This document shows, piece by piece, positions 34,246-44,403 of a stretch of 64,000 nucleotides of DNA. This stretch comes from Polyangium sp. 6x1 (GTDB lineage: Bacteria > Myxococcota_A > Polyangia > Polyangiales > Polyangiaceae), in the NCBI RefSeq assembly GCF_029946515.1, contig NZ_JARZHH010000014.1:62001-126000 (forward strand), given 5' to 3'. The notes under the pieces were generated by a model. The model was not told where the DNA came from, made no database searches, and saw nothing but the letters and a program-made list of their open reading frames with translations. The translations under genes and the position numbers were made by a program. Every line of letters starts with the position of its first letter. Positions within the stretch are counted from its first letter, which is position 1.

Positions 34246-34910
34246 CACTTCTTGGGCTCCTTGGGCTTGTCCTCGGGCTTCTTGTCCGTGGATTCGCCCT
34301 TCTTGTCGCCCTTCTCCTCGAGCTTGGCGCCGTCCTTCTTCTCCTCGCCCTTGTCCTCGCCCTTCTTCTCCTCGGGCTTGTCCTGCTGGGGCGCGGGGGC
34401 CGGCTCCTCCTTCAGAGGCGGGGCCATGGGCGGCTGCCGATACGCCGCGATCGTCAATTCGACCGCGCGATCCGTCGGGATCCGCACGACGCCGTCCTTC
34501 TTGCTCACCCACTGGTAGTGCGTGAGCTTCTGCTGCTCGGACGTGCGAAGAGCCCGGAGGTCGCTCGCTTGCAACGAGAGGACCTTGTCGTGGAGCTCGC
34601 GATCCACGTAGTAGTTGAAGATCTCGCGCACCGCGACGCAGAGGACCACCACGACCACGCAGGTGATGACCGTGATGAGCGCGATGAGGCCGTTGCGCGG
34701 CCTGTCGTCCTCGACCGGGTCATGCCCGCCGTGCCCGTGACCACCCTCGTGCGCGTCGCCGTGAGCGTCGTGCTCCTCGTCGTGCGCGCTGGCCTCGGCG
34801 CCGTCCTCGCGCTCCTCGGAGGTGGACTCATCGTCGCCCGAGGTCACCTTCGAGGTCTCCTCGGTAGCGGCCTCCGCGCGGCCCTGGTTCTTCTTCTTCT
34901 TCTTGCTCAT
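34245..34910 (-). CDS. His-rich single-pass membrane protein of the ACIII-caa3 cluster
   Basis: 221 residues, family not recognised. Starts with poly-Lys (MSKKKKKNQ), then an acidic and histidine-rich stretch (about 41-67, HDEEHDAHGDAHEGGHGHGG), one membrane helix (GLIALITVITCVVVVVLCVA), a conserved-looking periplasmic part (DRELHDKVLSLQASDLR, LTHYQWVSKKDGVVRIP), and a Lys/Glu/Pro tail of 70 residues. The VxRIPxDRAVEL segment resembles small subunits encoded in other ACIII clusters. It sits where some clusters carry an accessory ActG/ActH gene, but I cannot equate them. The His-rich part could bind copper for the adjacent SCO/oxidase assembly. Overlaps actF by four bases. Confidence 0.75.
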   Translation of the reverse strand: MSKKKKKNQGRAEAATEETSKVTSGDDESTSEEREDGAEASAHDEEHDAHGDAHEGGHGHGGHDPVEDDRPRNGLIALITVITCVVVVVLCVAVREIFNYYVDRELHDKVLSLQASDLRALRTSEQQKLTHYQWVSKKDGVVRIPTDRAVELTIAAYRQPPMAPPLKEEPAPAPQQDKPEEKKGEDKGEEKKDGAKLEEKGDKKGESTDKKPEDKPKEPKK

Positions 34911-36142
34911 GGATTGTCCACCTTCACGGTCTCGGCGAGCCGAGGATCACGGAGCGGGTAGAGCGGTCCCTGCGCAGCTTTCCGCGCGACCAGGAACGCC
35001 GCGATGCCGAGCGGTCCGAGCAAGCCGCAGATGTCCACCACGCTGAAGTGGAAGTGGTGGTCGAACGTCGGCATGACGAGCCAGTAGAGGTCGACGTAGT
35101 GCATGACCAGCATGATCACGGCGCCGACCGAGAGCCCCAGCGCATTCCGCTTCGCGTGCCGCGAGAGCAGGAGCAAGAAGGGGATCAGGAAGTGGCCGAA
35201 GAAGATCGCGAGGCTCACCTTCGCCCAGCCCGCGTCGTCCCAGCGGTGGTGGTACCACACCGTCTCCTCGGGGATGTCGGCGTACCAGATCAGCAGGAAC
35301 TGCGAGAAGCCGATGTACGCGAAGAAGACGATGAACCCGAAGAGCAGCTTGCCGATGTCGTGCCGGTGCTCGATCGTGCTGACCTTCTTGAAGTAGCCGC
35401 GCTGCTGGAGCTGCACCGTGATCAGCGCGAGCACCGAGAGCGAGCTCGTCGCACAGCCCGCGAACACGTACACGCCGAAGATGGTCGAGTACCAGTGCGG
35501 GTCGAGGCTCATCACCCAGTCGAACGCCGCGAACGTCGTCGTCAGGGCGAAGAGGATCATCGCCGGCGCGCTCGCCGCCTGCATCTTCTCGGTGAGCTTG
35601 GCGTCCCCGCTCTCGTCCTGCGCGCTGCTCTTGCGCGTGAAGTAGAGCCCGAGGGCCACCCACACGATGACGTAGAACGCCGACCGGCCGTAGAAGAACG
35701 AGGGGTTCAGGTACCCCGCCTTCTTCTGGAGGAGCGGATCCGTCGCCGCCTGCGGCCCCATCCAGTGGTGGTAGAGGTCGTGCGCCCAGACGAAGATCGG
35801 AATCGAGAGGACCGCGACCGCAGGCAGAAGGCTCGCGAGCCACTCCATCTGCCGCCGCGCCGCCACCGACCAGCCCGCGCGCGCGAGGTGCTGCACCAGC
35901 ACGAAGAACAGACCGCCGAGGGCGATCGTCGCGACGAACAGGAAGCCGATCAGATACGAAGCCGCGAATCGCTTCGCGTCCATCGCATACCCGGCGCCCG
36001 CCGCCAGCACACCCACGACCGCGAGCCCCATGCCCGCCTTCGTGAGCGTGTCGCCCACGTCTTTCGGGAGCTTCCGGGCGTCTTCGGCCTTCGCCTTGCC
36101 GCCCGTGGCCCGACCTGCGGTCATCGCCGCCGCCTGGCTCAT
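34907..36142 (-). CDS. actF: Alternative complex III subunit ActF (NrfD-like quinol-binding membrane subunit)
   Basis: 411 residues, about ten membrane helices. FAAFDWVMSLDPHWYSTIFG is the strongest ActF/NrfD-like landmark, followed by FGFIVFFAYIGFSQFLLIWYADIPEE and FDHHFHFSVVDICGLLGPLG. Part of the quinol:cytochrome c oxidoreductase that replaces bc1. Overlaps its neighbours on both sides by ATGA, first MSQAAAM at 36142. Confidence 0.94.
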   Translation of the reverse strand: MSQAAAMTAGRATGGKAKAEDARKLPKDVGDTLTKAGMGLAVVGVLAAGAGYAMDAKRFAASYLIGFLFVATIALGGLFFVLVQHLARAGWSVAARRQMEWLASLLPAVAVLSIPIFVWAHDLYHHWMGPQAATDPLLQKKAGYLNPSFFYGRSAFYVIVWVALGLYFTRKSSAQDESGDAKLTEKMQAASAPAMILFALTTTFAAFDWVMSLDPHWYSTIFGVYVFAGCATSSLSVLALITVQLQQRGYFKKVSTIEHRHDIGKLLFGFIVFFAYIGFSQFLLIWYADIPEETVWYHHRWDDAGWAKVSLAIFFGHFLIPFLLLLSRHAKRNALGLSVGAVIMLVMHYVDLYWLVMPTFDHHFHFSVVDICGLLGPLGIAAFLVARKAAQGPLYPLRDPRLAETVKVDNP

Positions 36143-36750
36143 TGCGCGTCTCCTTCCGGCTCGATCGCGCTGCGCTTGTCGGCAGGCACGTCGTCGACCG
36201 AGGCATGCTGGCTCTTGCCGAGCACCCTCACCCACGTGACGATGGCCCACCGGTCGGCCACCGGGATCTGCTTGCGATACGACGGCATGTTGCGGACGCC
36301 GTGCGTGATGGTGTCGAAGACCTGCCCGTCCGGCATGGCGCGGACACGATCCGACGAGAGCTCGACCGGCGGGGGGAACCCGCGCTGCACCACCATCCCG
36401 CGGCCGCTGCCCGTCATGTCGTGGCAGGGCGCGCAGTAGATGTTGAAGCGCTCCTGGCCACGACGAACGAGCTTCTCGTCCACCTCGGTCGGGACGCGGG
36501 CGATGAACTCGCCCTTCGCGTCCTTGCCGCGGTAATACGCGTCGTCCTCGTCCAGGTGGCCAACCGGCACCGTCCCGTCGACGATCGGCCGCATCGCGCG
36601 GCCGTCCTCGAAGAACGGGCTCGCCTCACCCCACTGGTACTTGGGCTGCCAGTCCATGTCTCCGAAGACATGGACCGGCGGTTCCTCGCCTTTGCCGCCG
36701 CGGCAGCCCGCGAGGGCCAGCGCGAACAGCAGGAATGCGGCGGGCCTCAT
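36139..36750 (-). CDS. actE: Alternative complex III subunit ActE (mono-heme cytochrome c lipoprotein)
   Basis: 203 residues. Lipoprotein signal AAFLLFALALAGC (acylated Cys near 17). One heme site CAPCHDMTGSGRGM with probable Met ligand in NMPSYRKQI. YQWGEASPFFEDGRAMRP and the VPVGHL segment are typical of ActE. Predicted to carry electrons from ActA towards the oxidase heme c. Start and stop both overlap the adjacent act genes by four bases. Confidence 0.93.
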   Translation of the reverse strand: MRPAAFLLFALALAGCRGGKGEEPPVHVFGDMDWQPKYQWGEASPFFEDGRAMRPIVDGTVPVGHLDEDDAYYRGKDAKGEFIARVPTEVDEKLVRRGQERFNIYCAPCHDMTGSGRGMVVQRGFPPPVELSSDRVRAMPDGQVFDTITHGVRNMPSYRKQIPVADRWAIVTWVRVLGKSQHASVDDVPADKRSAIEPEGDAQ

Positions 36751-37305
36751 TCCGTGACCTCCACGATCTCGCGCGCGCCGAGCTCCTCGAGGAGCTTCCT
36801 CGTCTTCGACGCGTCGTATTTGGGGTCCTTCGCCTCGACGGTGACGAAGAACGCGTCGTCCGTCGCCCGCGGGAAGGACGGGTGCTTCATCGACGGGTGG
36901 TAGAACATCGGCAGGCGGTTCATGCCCCACAAGCCGAAGAACGCACCGAACGCCGAGAAGAGCACGGTGAGCTCGAACATGATCGGGATGTACGCCTGGT
37001 ACGAGAACGACGGCTTGCCGCTGATGACGAGCGGGTAGTCGACGGAGACGAACCACGTCAGCGCGATCGCGCTGGCAAGGCCCGTCGCGCCGGCCATCAG
37101 CACGATCCAGGGCATCTTCGACGGGGGCAGCCCCATCGCCTTCTCCAGGCCGTGCACGGGGAACGGCGTCTGCGCGTCGAAGTCCTTGTACCCCGCGTTC
37201 TTCAGCTTCTCACAGGCGTGCATCAGCTCGCCGGGCGTGAGGAAGTAGCCCATGAGGCCGAACGGCTTGGCCGCCTCTTCCTCGAGCTCTTCGTGACGAT
37301 GAGCC

Positions 37306-37313
<8 letters not shown>
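36747..37313 (-). CDS. actD: Alternative complex III subunit ActD (DUF3341)
   Basis: 188 residues with two membrane helices ([39 protein letters not shown]). [20 protein letters not shown] near the N-terminus and [21 protein letters not shown] in the C-terminal part fit the DUF3341 family. Its N-terminus overlaps the actC tail by eight bases. Structural role, no cofactor. Confidence 0.92.
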
Positions 37314-38813
<1,500 letters not shown>

Positions 38814-38817
<4 letters not shown>

Positions 38818-41798
38818 GCCCCCTCCAGCTCAGGGTTGGGGTTCTTGATCTTGGCGAGGTACGACGTGCGCGGGCGGATGTTGAGCTCCTCGAGGAGCTT
38901 GTATCCGCGCGGCCCGGCGGCGCGCTTGGCCACCTCGCTCTGCTTGTCGTTGAGATCGCCGAAGTGGATGGCCTGCGCCGGGCAAGCTGCCTGGCACGCC
39001 GTCACGACCTCGCCGTCGTGGAGACGATCGCGCCCTTCCGCCTTCGCGGAGATCTTCGCGCGATTGATGCGCTGCACGCAGTACGTGCACTTCTCCATGA
39101 CGCCTCGGCTTCGCACCGTGACGTCGGGGTTCATCTGCATCTTGTGCTGCTCGATCGTGTCCTTCGTGTAGTCGTGGTAGTTGAACCGACGCACCTTGAA
39201 GGGGCAGTTGTTCGCGCAGTACTTGGTGCCGATGCACCGGTTGTACGTCATCTCGTTCAGCCCCTCGGGGCTGTGCGTCGTCGCCGCGACCGGGCAGACC
39301 TCTTCGCACGGCGCGTTTTCGCAGTGCACGCACATCATCGGCTGCGAGACGCTGGTCGGGTTCTCGAGGTCGCCCTCGAAGTACCGATCCATGCGCATCC
39401 AGTGCATCTCGCGCGACCTCTGCACGCCCTCGGCGCCGACGATCGGGATGTTGTTCTCCGCCTGGCAGGCGATGCTGCAAGCGTTGCAGCCGACGCACGC
39501 CGCGAGGTCGATCGTCATGCCCCAGGCGTGACCCTTGTCGTACTTCCGCTCCTCGAAGAGGCTCAGGTACTTCTTCGGCGGCGGGACGACCTGCGGGTTC
39601 TCCTGGTACTTGGCGAACGACGCCTCGAGCACGAGCGGCCGGCCTTCCGTGAGGAAGTGCTCCTGCGTCCGCGAGAGCTTCGTCGAGCCGCCCGCCTTCG
39701 TGATCGACGCGCCGTCGGCGATGTGGAAGGCCGCGCTCGCGCGCAGCGCCCCCGTATCGACGCCGATGTTCTTGCCGACCCGACCCACGACGCTCCGGCC
39801 TTGGCCGACGGTGACGAGGATCGTCCCGTCCGCGAGGCCCGGCGCCACGAGCGCGGGCAACGTCACCGTCGTCCCGTTCGCGCCCACCGTGACCAGATCC
39901 CCGTCGACCACGCCGAGCCCCTTCGCCGTCTTGGGCGAGAGGGACGCGACGTTGCCCCAGGTGAGCTTTGCCATCGGATCCGGCATCTCCTGGAGCCAGC
40001 CGTTGTTCGCGTAGCGGCCGTCCCACGTGTGCGGATCCGGGTCGAAGACGATCTCGAGGTCGCCCTTCGGCGCCACGGCCTTCTGCGCCTTGATCGCCGC
40101 GCCGACCTTCGCCGCGTCGAGATCCGCCGTCTCGGCCGGGAACGCGCTGTCCTTCCAGACGCCGTCGTGCAGCGCGCGCCGGAAGTCACGCTCGAAGTCG
40201 ACGACGAGCGACTGCGCGCCGAGCCAGCTCGCACGAACGAGGTCGTAGCCCTTGCGCGTGCCGCCGAGGAAGATCTCGAGGATCTCCGCGTCCGTCTTGC
40301 CGCCGTACATCGGCGCGATGAGCGGCTGGATGATCGAGCCCGTGCCGTCTTCGGACCGGACGTCGCTCCAGCTCTCCAGCGTGTGCGCGCGGTTCAGGTG
40401 CCACGTCGCGGCCGCGCCCGTCTCGTCGACGTGCGTGCCCACGTGGATCAGCGTCTTCGCCTTGGCGATGGCGCCGCGCACGTCCGCCGGCGCGTTGAAG
40501 ACGGGGTTGCCGCCGAGCACGAGGAGCGTGTCGACCGTGCCCGCCTGGAGGTCCTTCGCGAGCGCCGCGATCTCCGCCGGGCCGCCCTTCACCTCGTCGA
40601 GCGGCTTGACCAGCTTCACGGTCTTGCCGACCGCGCCGATCGCGCGGTGCACCGCGTGAACGAGCGCGTGCACGGCCGCGGGCTGCTTGCGACCCACGAC
40701 GATCGCGACCGCGCCGTTGCGCTTGGCGATGTCGCCCGCGATCGCCTTCACGAGCTTCGCGGCCTGCGGATCGAGCGCAGGCGCGCCGCCGAGCGCGGAC
40801 GTGATGTCCGCCGGCAGCTCCACCTTCGCGGCCGTGGCGATCTCCTGCGCGAGCGCGTAGGCGAGCGCCGGGATCTTGTGGCTCGAAAGGCGCAGCCGAT
40901 GATCCGCGCTCGTCCCCGTGACCGAGAAGGTGCTCTCGATCGCGTAGAACCGGTTCATCGGTTTGTCCTTGCGGTCCGGGTCTCGCCGCGCCGCGAAGGC
41001 GCGCACGTTCTTCACGACGCTGCCTTCGTTCAGCAGGAAATCCCCATCGAGCGAGACGACGACGTCGGCCTCGCCGATGTCGTAGACGGGCACGAGCGCC
41101 TTGCCGAAGGCGATGCGCGCGCCCTCCTCCTGGACGTCACGGCCGAACGCGTCGTAACGCACGACGCGCGCGTCGGGCATCAGCTTGAGGAGCGCGTCGA
41201 GCTGCGCCGCAAGCGTGGGCGAGCGATGATCCTCGACGAGGACCGCGAGGCCCTTGCCGTTCTTCTTCTTCGCATCGTCGCCGAGCTTGCGCAGGAACGA
41301 GCTCGCGTCGTCCCACGTCCGCGCCTGGCCCTTCTCTTGCGGGCTCTGGCTGCGGTCGGGGTCGTAGAGGTCGAGCACCGTCGCCTGCACGAACGAGTTC
41401 GTCGCGCCGAGGCTCTCGGGGTGCCGCGGGTTGCCCTCGATCTTCGTCGGCCGGCCCTCGTGCGTCTCGACGACGAGGCCGATCGCGGTGCCGAGGATCG
41501 GCATCGCGGTCGAGAAGAAGAGGGGCTTGCCGGGGATCACTTCCTCGGGCGCGCGCGTGTAGGGGACGATGACCTCTTCGGGCCTGCGGCACGCCGCGAG
41601 TCCGCCGAGGGCCATCGAAGCGCCCATGATCGTGAGGAAGTCCCGGCGGCTCGTCCCTTGCGGAGGCTCTGCGGCGCCCTCCGGGAACTCGCGCTTGAGG
41701 TCCTCTGCGAACGACGGCGACTTCTCGAGCTCGTCGACGCTCCGCCAGTAGTTCTTTCCGGACGTATCCGGCTCGATGGGATACGGAGCTCGCTTCAT
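38814..41798 (-). CDS. actB: Alternative complex III subunit ActB (molybdopterin-oxidoreductase-like plus iron-sulfur domain)
   Basis: 994 residues. A twin-arginine signal [14 protein letters not shown] near residue 50 is followed by GGLAAC, which could also be lipidated. The large domain resembles Mo-bisPGD enzymes but, as in all ActB, no metal ligand is evident. The C-terminal 250 residues carry ferredoxin-like Cys groups: [44 protein letters not shown], and CTYCVQRI with [11 protein letters not shown], enough for one 3Fe-4S and three 4Fe-4S clusters. Electron-transfer core of ACIII on the periplasmic face. Start and stop overlap actA and actC by four bases. Confidence 0.96.
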
Positions 41799-42448
41799 CG
41801 GTGGCACCCCGAGCAATGAACGGGAGGCGAGACCTTGCGCTGCGAGGGCGGGGCCGCGAGGTTCGCGACGCTCGCCGGCACGGTCTCGTCGACCATCTTG
41901 GTGATGTCCTTCGGATCTCGGAGGTTCGGCTCCGGGTTCCGATGGCAGTCGAGGCACCAGCCCATGGAGAGGGGCTGCGCTTGACTCACCTTGATCATCT
42001 GGTCGACGCGGCCGTGGCAGCTCTGACAAGCCACTCCTGCGGTCGCGTGGGCCTGGTGGTTGAAGTACGCGTAGTCGGCCAGGTTGTGGACGCGCACCCA
42101 GGGGATGGGGTTCCCCGTGGCGAAGCTCTCCCTCACGGGAAGGAGCTTTTGACTATCCGTCTTCACCTTCGAGTGGCAGTTCATGCACGTCTCGGTGGGA
42201 GGGACGGACGCTTGGGCGCTCTTGTCGACGGCCGTGTGACAGTAACGGCAGTCGATGCCGAGATCGCCGGCATGCAGCTTGTGGCTGTAATCCACGGGTT
42301 GCGTGGGCGTGTAGCCGACTTCGACGTGCTTGTTGGTACCGTAGTACCAAAGGCCGCCGGCAGCCGCGGTGCCAAGCGGAGCAAGTACGAAGGCGGCCAC
42401 CATCGGCAGCACCCGGTTGGACCACTTTGGGAATAGGTATCTCGCCAT
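41795..42448 (-). CDS. actA: Alternative complex III subunit ActA (penta-heme cytochrome c)
   Basis: 217 residues. One N-terminal membrane anchor (VLPMVAAFVLAPLGTAAAGG) and five heme motifs in order: CRYCH, CMNCH, CQSCH, CLDCH, CSGCH. The His-rich spacing (VDYSHKLHAG, FNHQAHATAGVAC) gives bis-His ligands. First gene of the respiratory cluster; the 265-base upstream gap must contain the main promoter. Its stop overlaps the actB start (ATGA). No strong ribosome site is seen. Confidence 0.95.
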   Translation of the reverse strand: MARYLFPKWSNRVLPMVAAFVLAPLGTAAAGGLWYYGTNKHVEVGYTPTQPVDYSHKLHAGDLGIDCRYCHTAVDKSAQASVPPTETCMNCHSKVKTDSQKLLPVRESFATGNPIPWVRVHNLADYAYFNHQAHATAGVACQSCHGRVDQMIKVSQAQPLSMGWCLDCHRNPEPNLRDPKDITKMVDETVPASVANLAAPPSQRKVSPPVHCSGCHR

Positions 42449-42463
42449 GTGGACGCTCGATCA

Positions 42464-42477
42464 TCGGGAATTCCCGA
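42464..42477. promoter_or_regulatory. 14-bp palindrome just upstream of actA
   Basis: TCGGGAATTCCCGA is a perfect palindrome ending 16 bases before the actA start codon, at the head of the long respiratory cluster. A related GGGAATTCC block occurs in the 1.9-kb intergenic gap. It could be an operator for the whole cluster, possibly for the RegA-like regulator encoded at its end. Only the symmetry is observed. Confidence 0.4.
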
Positions 42478-42713
42478 CGACGCGGGCGGGTTTTGCCGTC
42501 CCCAGCCGACGAGGGCAAGATGGCAAAGCGCCGCACGGCTGCGGCAACTTGCCGCGCCCCCTCCCTTACGGTCCGACGAACGGTTCGTCAGGCCACAACT
42601 AGGGGCATTTCGGCCACAGAAGAAGGTTCCGTAGGGACACGTTTCGGGTTCGTCGAGCCCGGGTTCGGCGGGGCGCGAGGTACGCGGGCCCCCCTCCCCT
42701 GCCCCCACGACGG

Positions 42714-43418
42714 CTACTGCTGCGCGAGTCGCCAGAGCAGATACGCGTCCGACTGCATCGCCTCGGGGATCGACTCCATCGGATCCCGCGACAAACGCGC
42801 GATCGCCTCGGGATCTTTCGCGCCTTCTTCAGGCGTGCCCGCGGCGACGAGGGCCTCGACGTGCGGCACAGGCGGCAGATCCACCATGAGGTGAATGCGC
42901 GGCGGGCCGAGGTTTTCCGCGCCGTGCGGCACGCTGTTGTTGAAGGCCCACACAGAGCCCGCGGGCAGATGCAGGAAGCGGCCCGCGACGCAGAGACGCG
43001 CGGCGGGCGTCGTGATCAGCGGGACGTGGAAGCGGTGGTGCTCGTCCCAGTGAGGCGTGTTGTCGACGTGCAGATGGATGCGCGAATCGGGCGGGCTCAA
43101 GCCGAGCCACGCGGAGACGGGGCGCGCAGGAAAGGCCGTGTCGAGGAGCTCGCGCAGGCGCGGGAGGCCGGCGAGCGCCGGGGCGTCGATGCCGCCGCCG
43201 CTCGTGAGTCGACTGCCGGGCCAGCCGCGCTCCTCGCCGCCGCGCAGGATGCAGAACGACGTGCCGAGGTGCCACTTCCACTGGCTCGGCAGCCACGTGA
43301 TGTCCGCCGCCTCGATCTCGGCGACGATCGGCGCGACGTCGATCGCGAGCGGAAGCCGCAGGAAACGATAGGTCTTCGGAAGCGCGCGCGGGCTCGGGAC
43401 GTGACGCCTCTGGTACAT
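42714..43418 (-). CDS. Aspartyl/asparaginyl beta-hydroxylase-like 2-oxoglutarate oxygenase
   Basis: 234 residues, the AspH/LpxO-like fold. LGLSPPDSRIHLHVDNT supplies the first iron His and substrate loop, FHVPLITTPAARLCV and AFNNSVPHGAENLGPPRIHLMVD supply the second His and the 2-oxoglutarate Arg. No membrane helix or TPR part, so a free-standing cytosolic enzyme. Such enzymes hydroxylate Asp/Asn in proteins and in peptide natural products, or lipids. It reads with the heme-oxygenase-fold gene 55 bases upstream, and lies next to a halogenase and NHLP peptide gene, which makes peptide tailoring an attractive inference. AGGAG precedes ATG 43418 by about eleven bases. Confidence 0.85.
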   Translation of the reverse strand: MYQRRHVPSPRALPKTYRFLRLPLAIDVAPIVAEIEAADITWLPSQWKWHLGTSFCILRGGEERGWPGSRLTSGGGIDAPALAGLPRLRELLDTAFPARPVSAWLGLSPPDSRIHLHVDNTPHWDEHHRFHVPLITTPAARLCVAGRFLHLPAGSVWAFNNSVPHGAENLGPPRIHLMVDLPPVPHVEALVAAGTPEEGAKDPEAIARLSRDPMESIPEAMQSDAYLLWRLAQQ

Positions 43419-43473
43419 CCGCTCTCTCTCCTGTCGAGAGGCCGAGCATCGCAGCCGACGCGGGCCTCCCGTG

Positions 43474-44352
43474 TCAAGTTCCGAGCGTGACGCGAAACGG
43501 CTCGAACATCACGGAGAGATCGTCGTCGCTGCGCGATGCGTTCCCGCGCGCAACTCTCCCGATCCGGGTGGTCTCGTAAGCCGCCCTCGCGATCGCCTCG
43601 CGTTCGTCGTGCGAGAGGCCGGAGGCGAGCGTGACGATGTCGTCGACGTGATCGGCGTCGGTGCCGGCCGCGCTGTGCACGCGCAGGCATCGCGTGGCGT
43701 CGACGCCGCTCGGCAGCACAGCCGAAACGGCGCGCACCTCGGCCGCGCTCCGTGTCGCGGCGAGGCGCTCGAGCGCGAACGCGTACCCCACGCACCGCGC
43801 GGGATCTCCGGGGCCGCGCACGAGCGACGTGAAGAAATCGACGAGCGCCGCCGCGGTTTCCGGCACGTGCGCGGCGACGAGCGCGCGGGCGTCGTAGCCG
43901 AGCGACGCGAGATCTCGCAGCGCGAGCGCATCGTGCCCCTGCTCGTCGCGCGACTTCTCGTGCGCCCACGCCGCGAGCGCCGCGCGCCCCTCCGCTTCGA
44001 AGCGCGCCGCGGCCTCGATCATGAGCCGCGGCGTCGCGTGGGTCGTGTGAAAGTACCCCGCGAGACGGTGGATCCAGCCCGTGAGCGTGAGCTCTCGCCG
44101 CGGCGGCGCGGCCCCTTCGCGTTGCGCGACGCCCACCGCGCCGTCGAGCAGGTTCCGCGTCGCCGCGAGGGTCACCGGGCCCTCCGGCGGCACCGAGAAC
44201 GGGCCTCCGAACGCCGACGTTTCCTCGTGCAGGAAAGCCCGCGCGCTCGTCGCGACCACGATCTTCCCCTCCGCGATCCGCGCCCACGTGATGTCGGAAC
44301 CCTGCACGACTGGCGACTCCTCCCCGGCCCTCGGGGCCCACGGATACCGCAT
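43474..44352 (-). CDS. Heme-oxygenase-fold (possibly di-iron) oxidoreductase-like protein
   Basis: 292 residues from ATG 44352 (ATG 44385 is an alternative). The N-terminal 90 residues are beta-rich and unassigned. The C-terminal part is helical; FEAEGRAALAAWAHEKSRDE followed by QGHDAL has the spaced Glu, His, Glu/Asp, His of the PqqC/TenA/CADD superfamily and of heme-oxygenase-like di-iron oxidases. Whether all six metal ligands are present cannot be settled by eye. These enzymes perform oxidative tailoring in several natural-product pathways. Divergent from the halogenase gene with only 51 bases between starts; same strand as the hydroxylase downstream. Confidence 0.6.
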   Translation of the reverse strand: MRYPWAPRAGEESPVVQGSDITWARIAEGKIVVATSARAFLHEETSAFGGPFSVPPEGPVTLAATRNLLDGAVGVAQREGAAPPRRELTLTGWIHRLAGYFHTTHATPRLMIEAAARFEAEGRAALAAWAHEKSRDEQGHDALALRDLASLGYDARALVAAHVPETAAALVDFFTSLVRGPGDPARCVGYAFALERLAATRSAAEVRAVSAVLPSGVDATRCLRVHSAAGTDADHVDDIVTLASGLSHDEREAIARAAYETTRIGRVARGNASRSDDDLSVMFEPFRVTLGT

Positions 44353-44403
44353 CGGGCGCGAAGCTTCCAGGCGCGCGCGCCGCATGATAATCGAGGCCGA
44401 ATC

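Noticed and set aside
41600-41700. Functional molybdenum site in actB
   Set aside because: The homologous domain in ACIII lacks the cofactor, and no Ser/Cys/SeCys metal ligand is evident.
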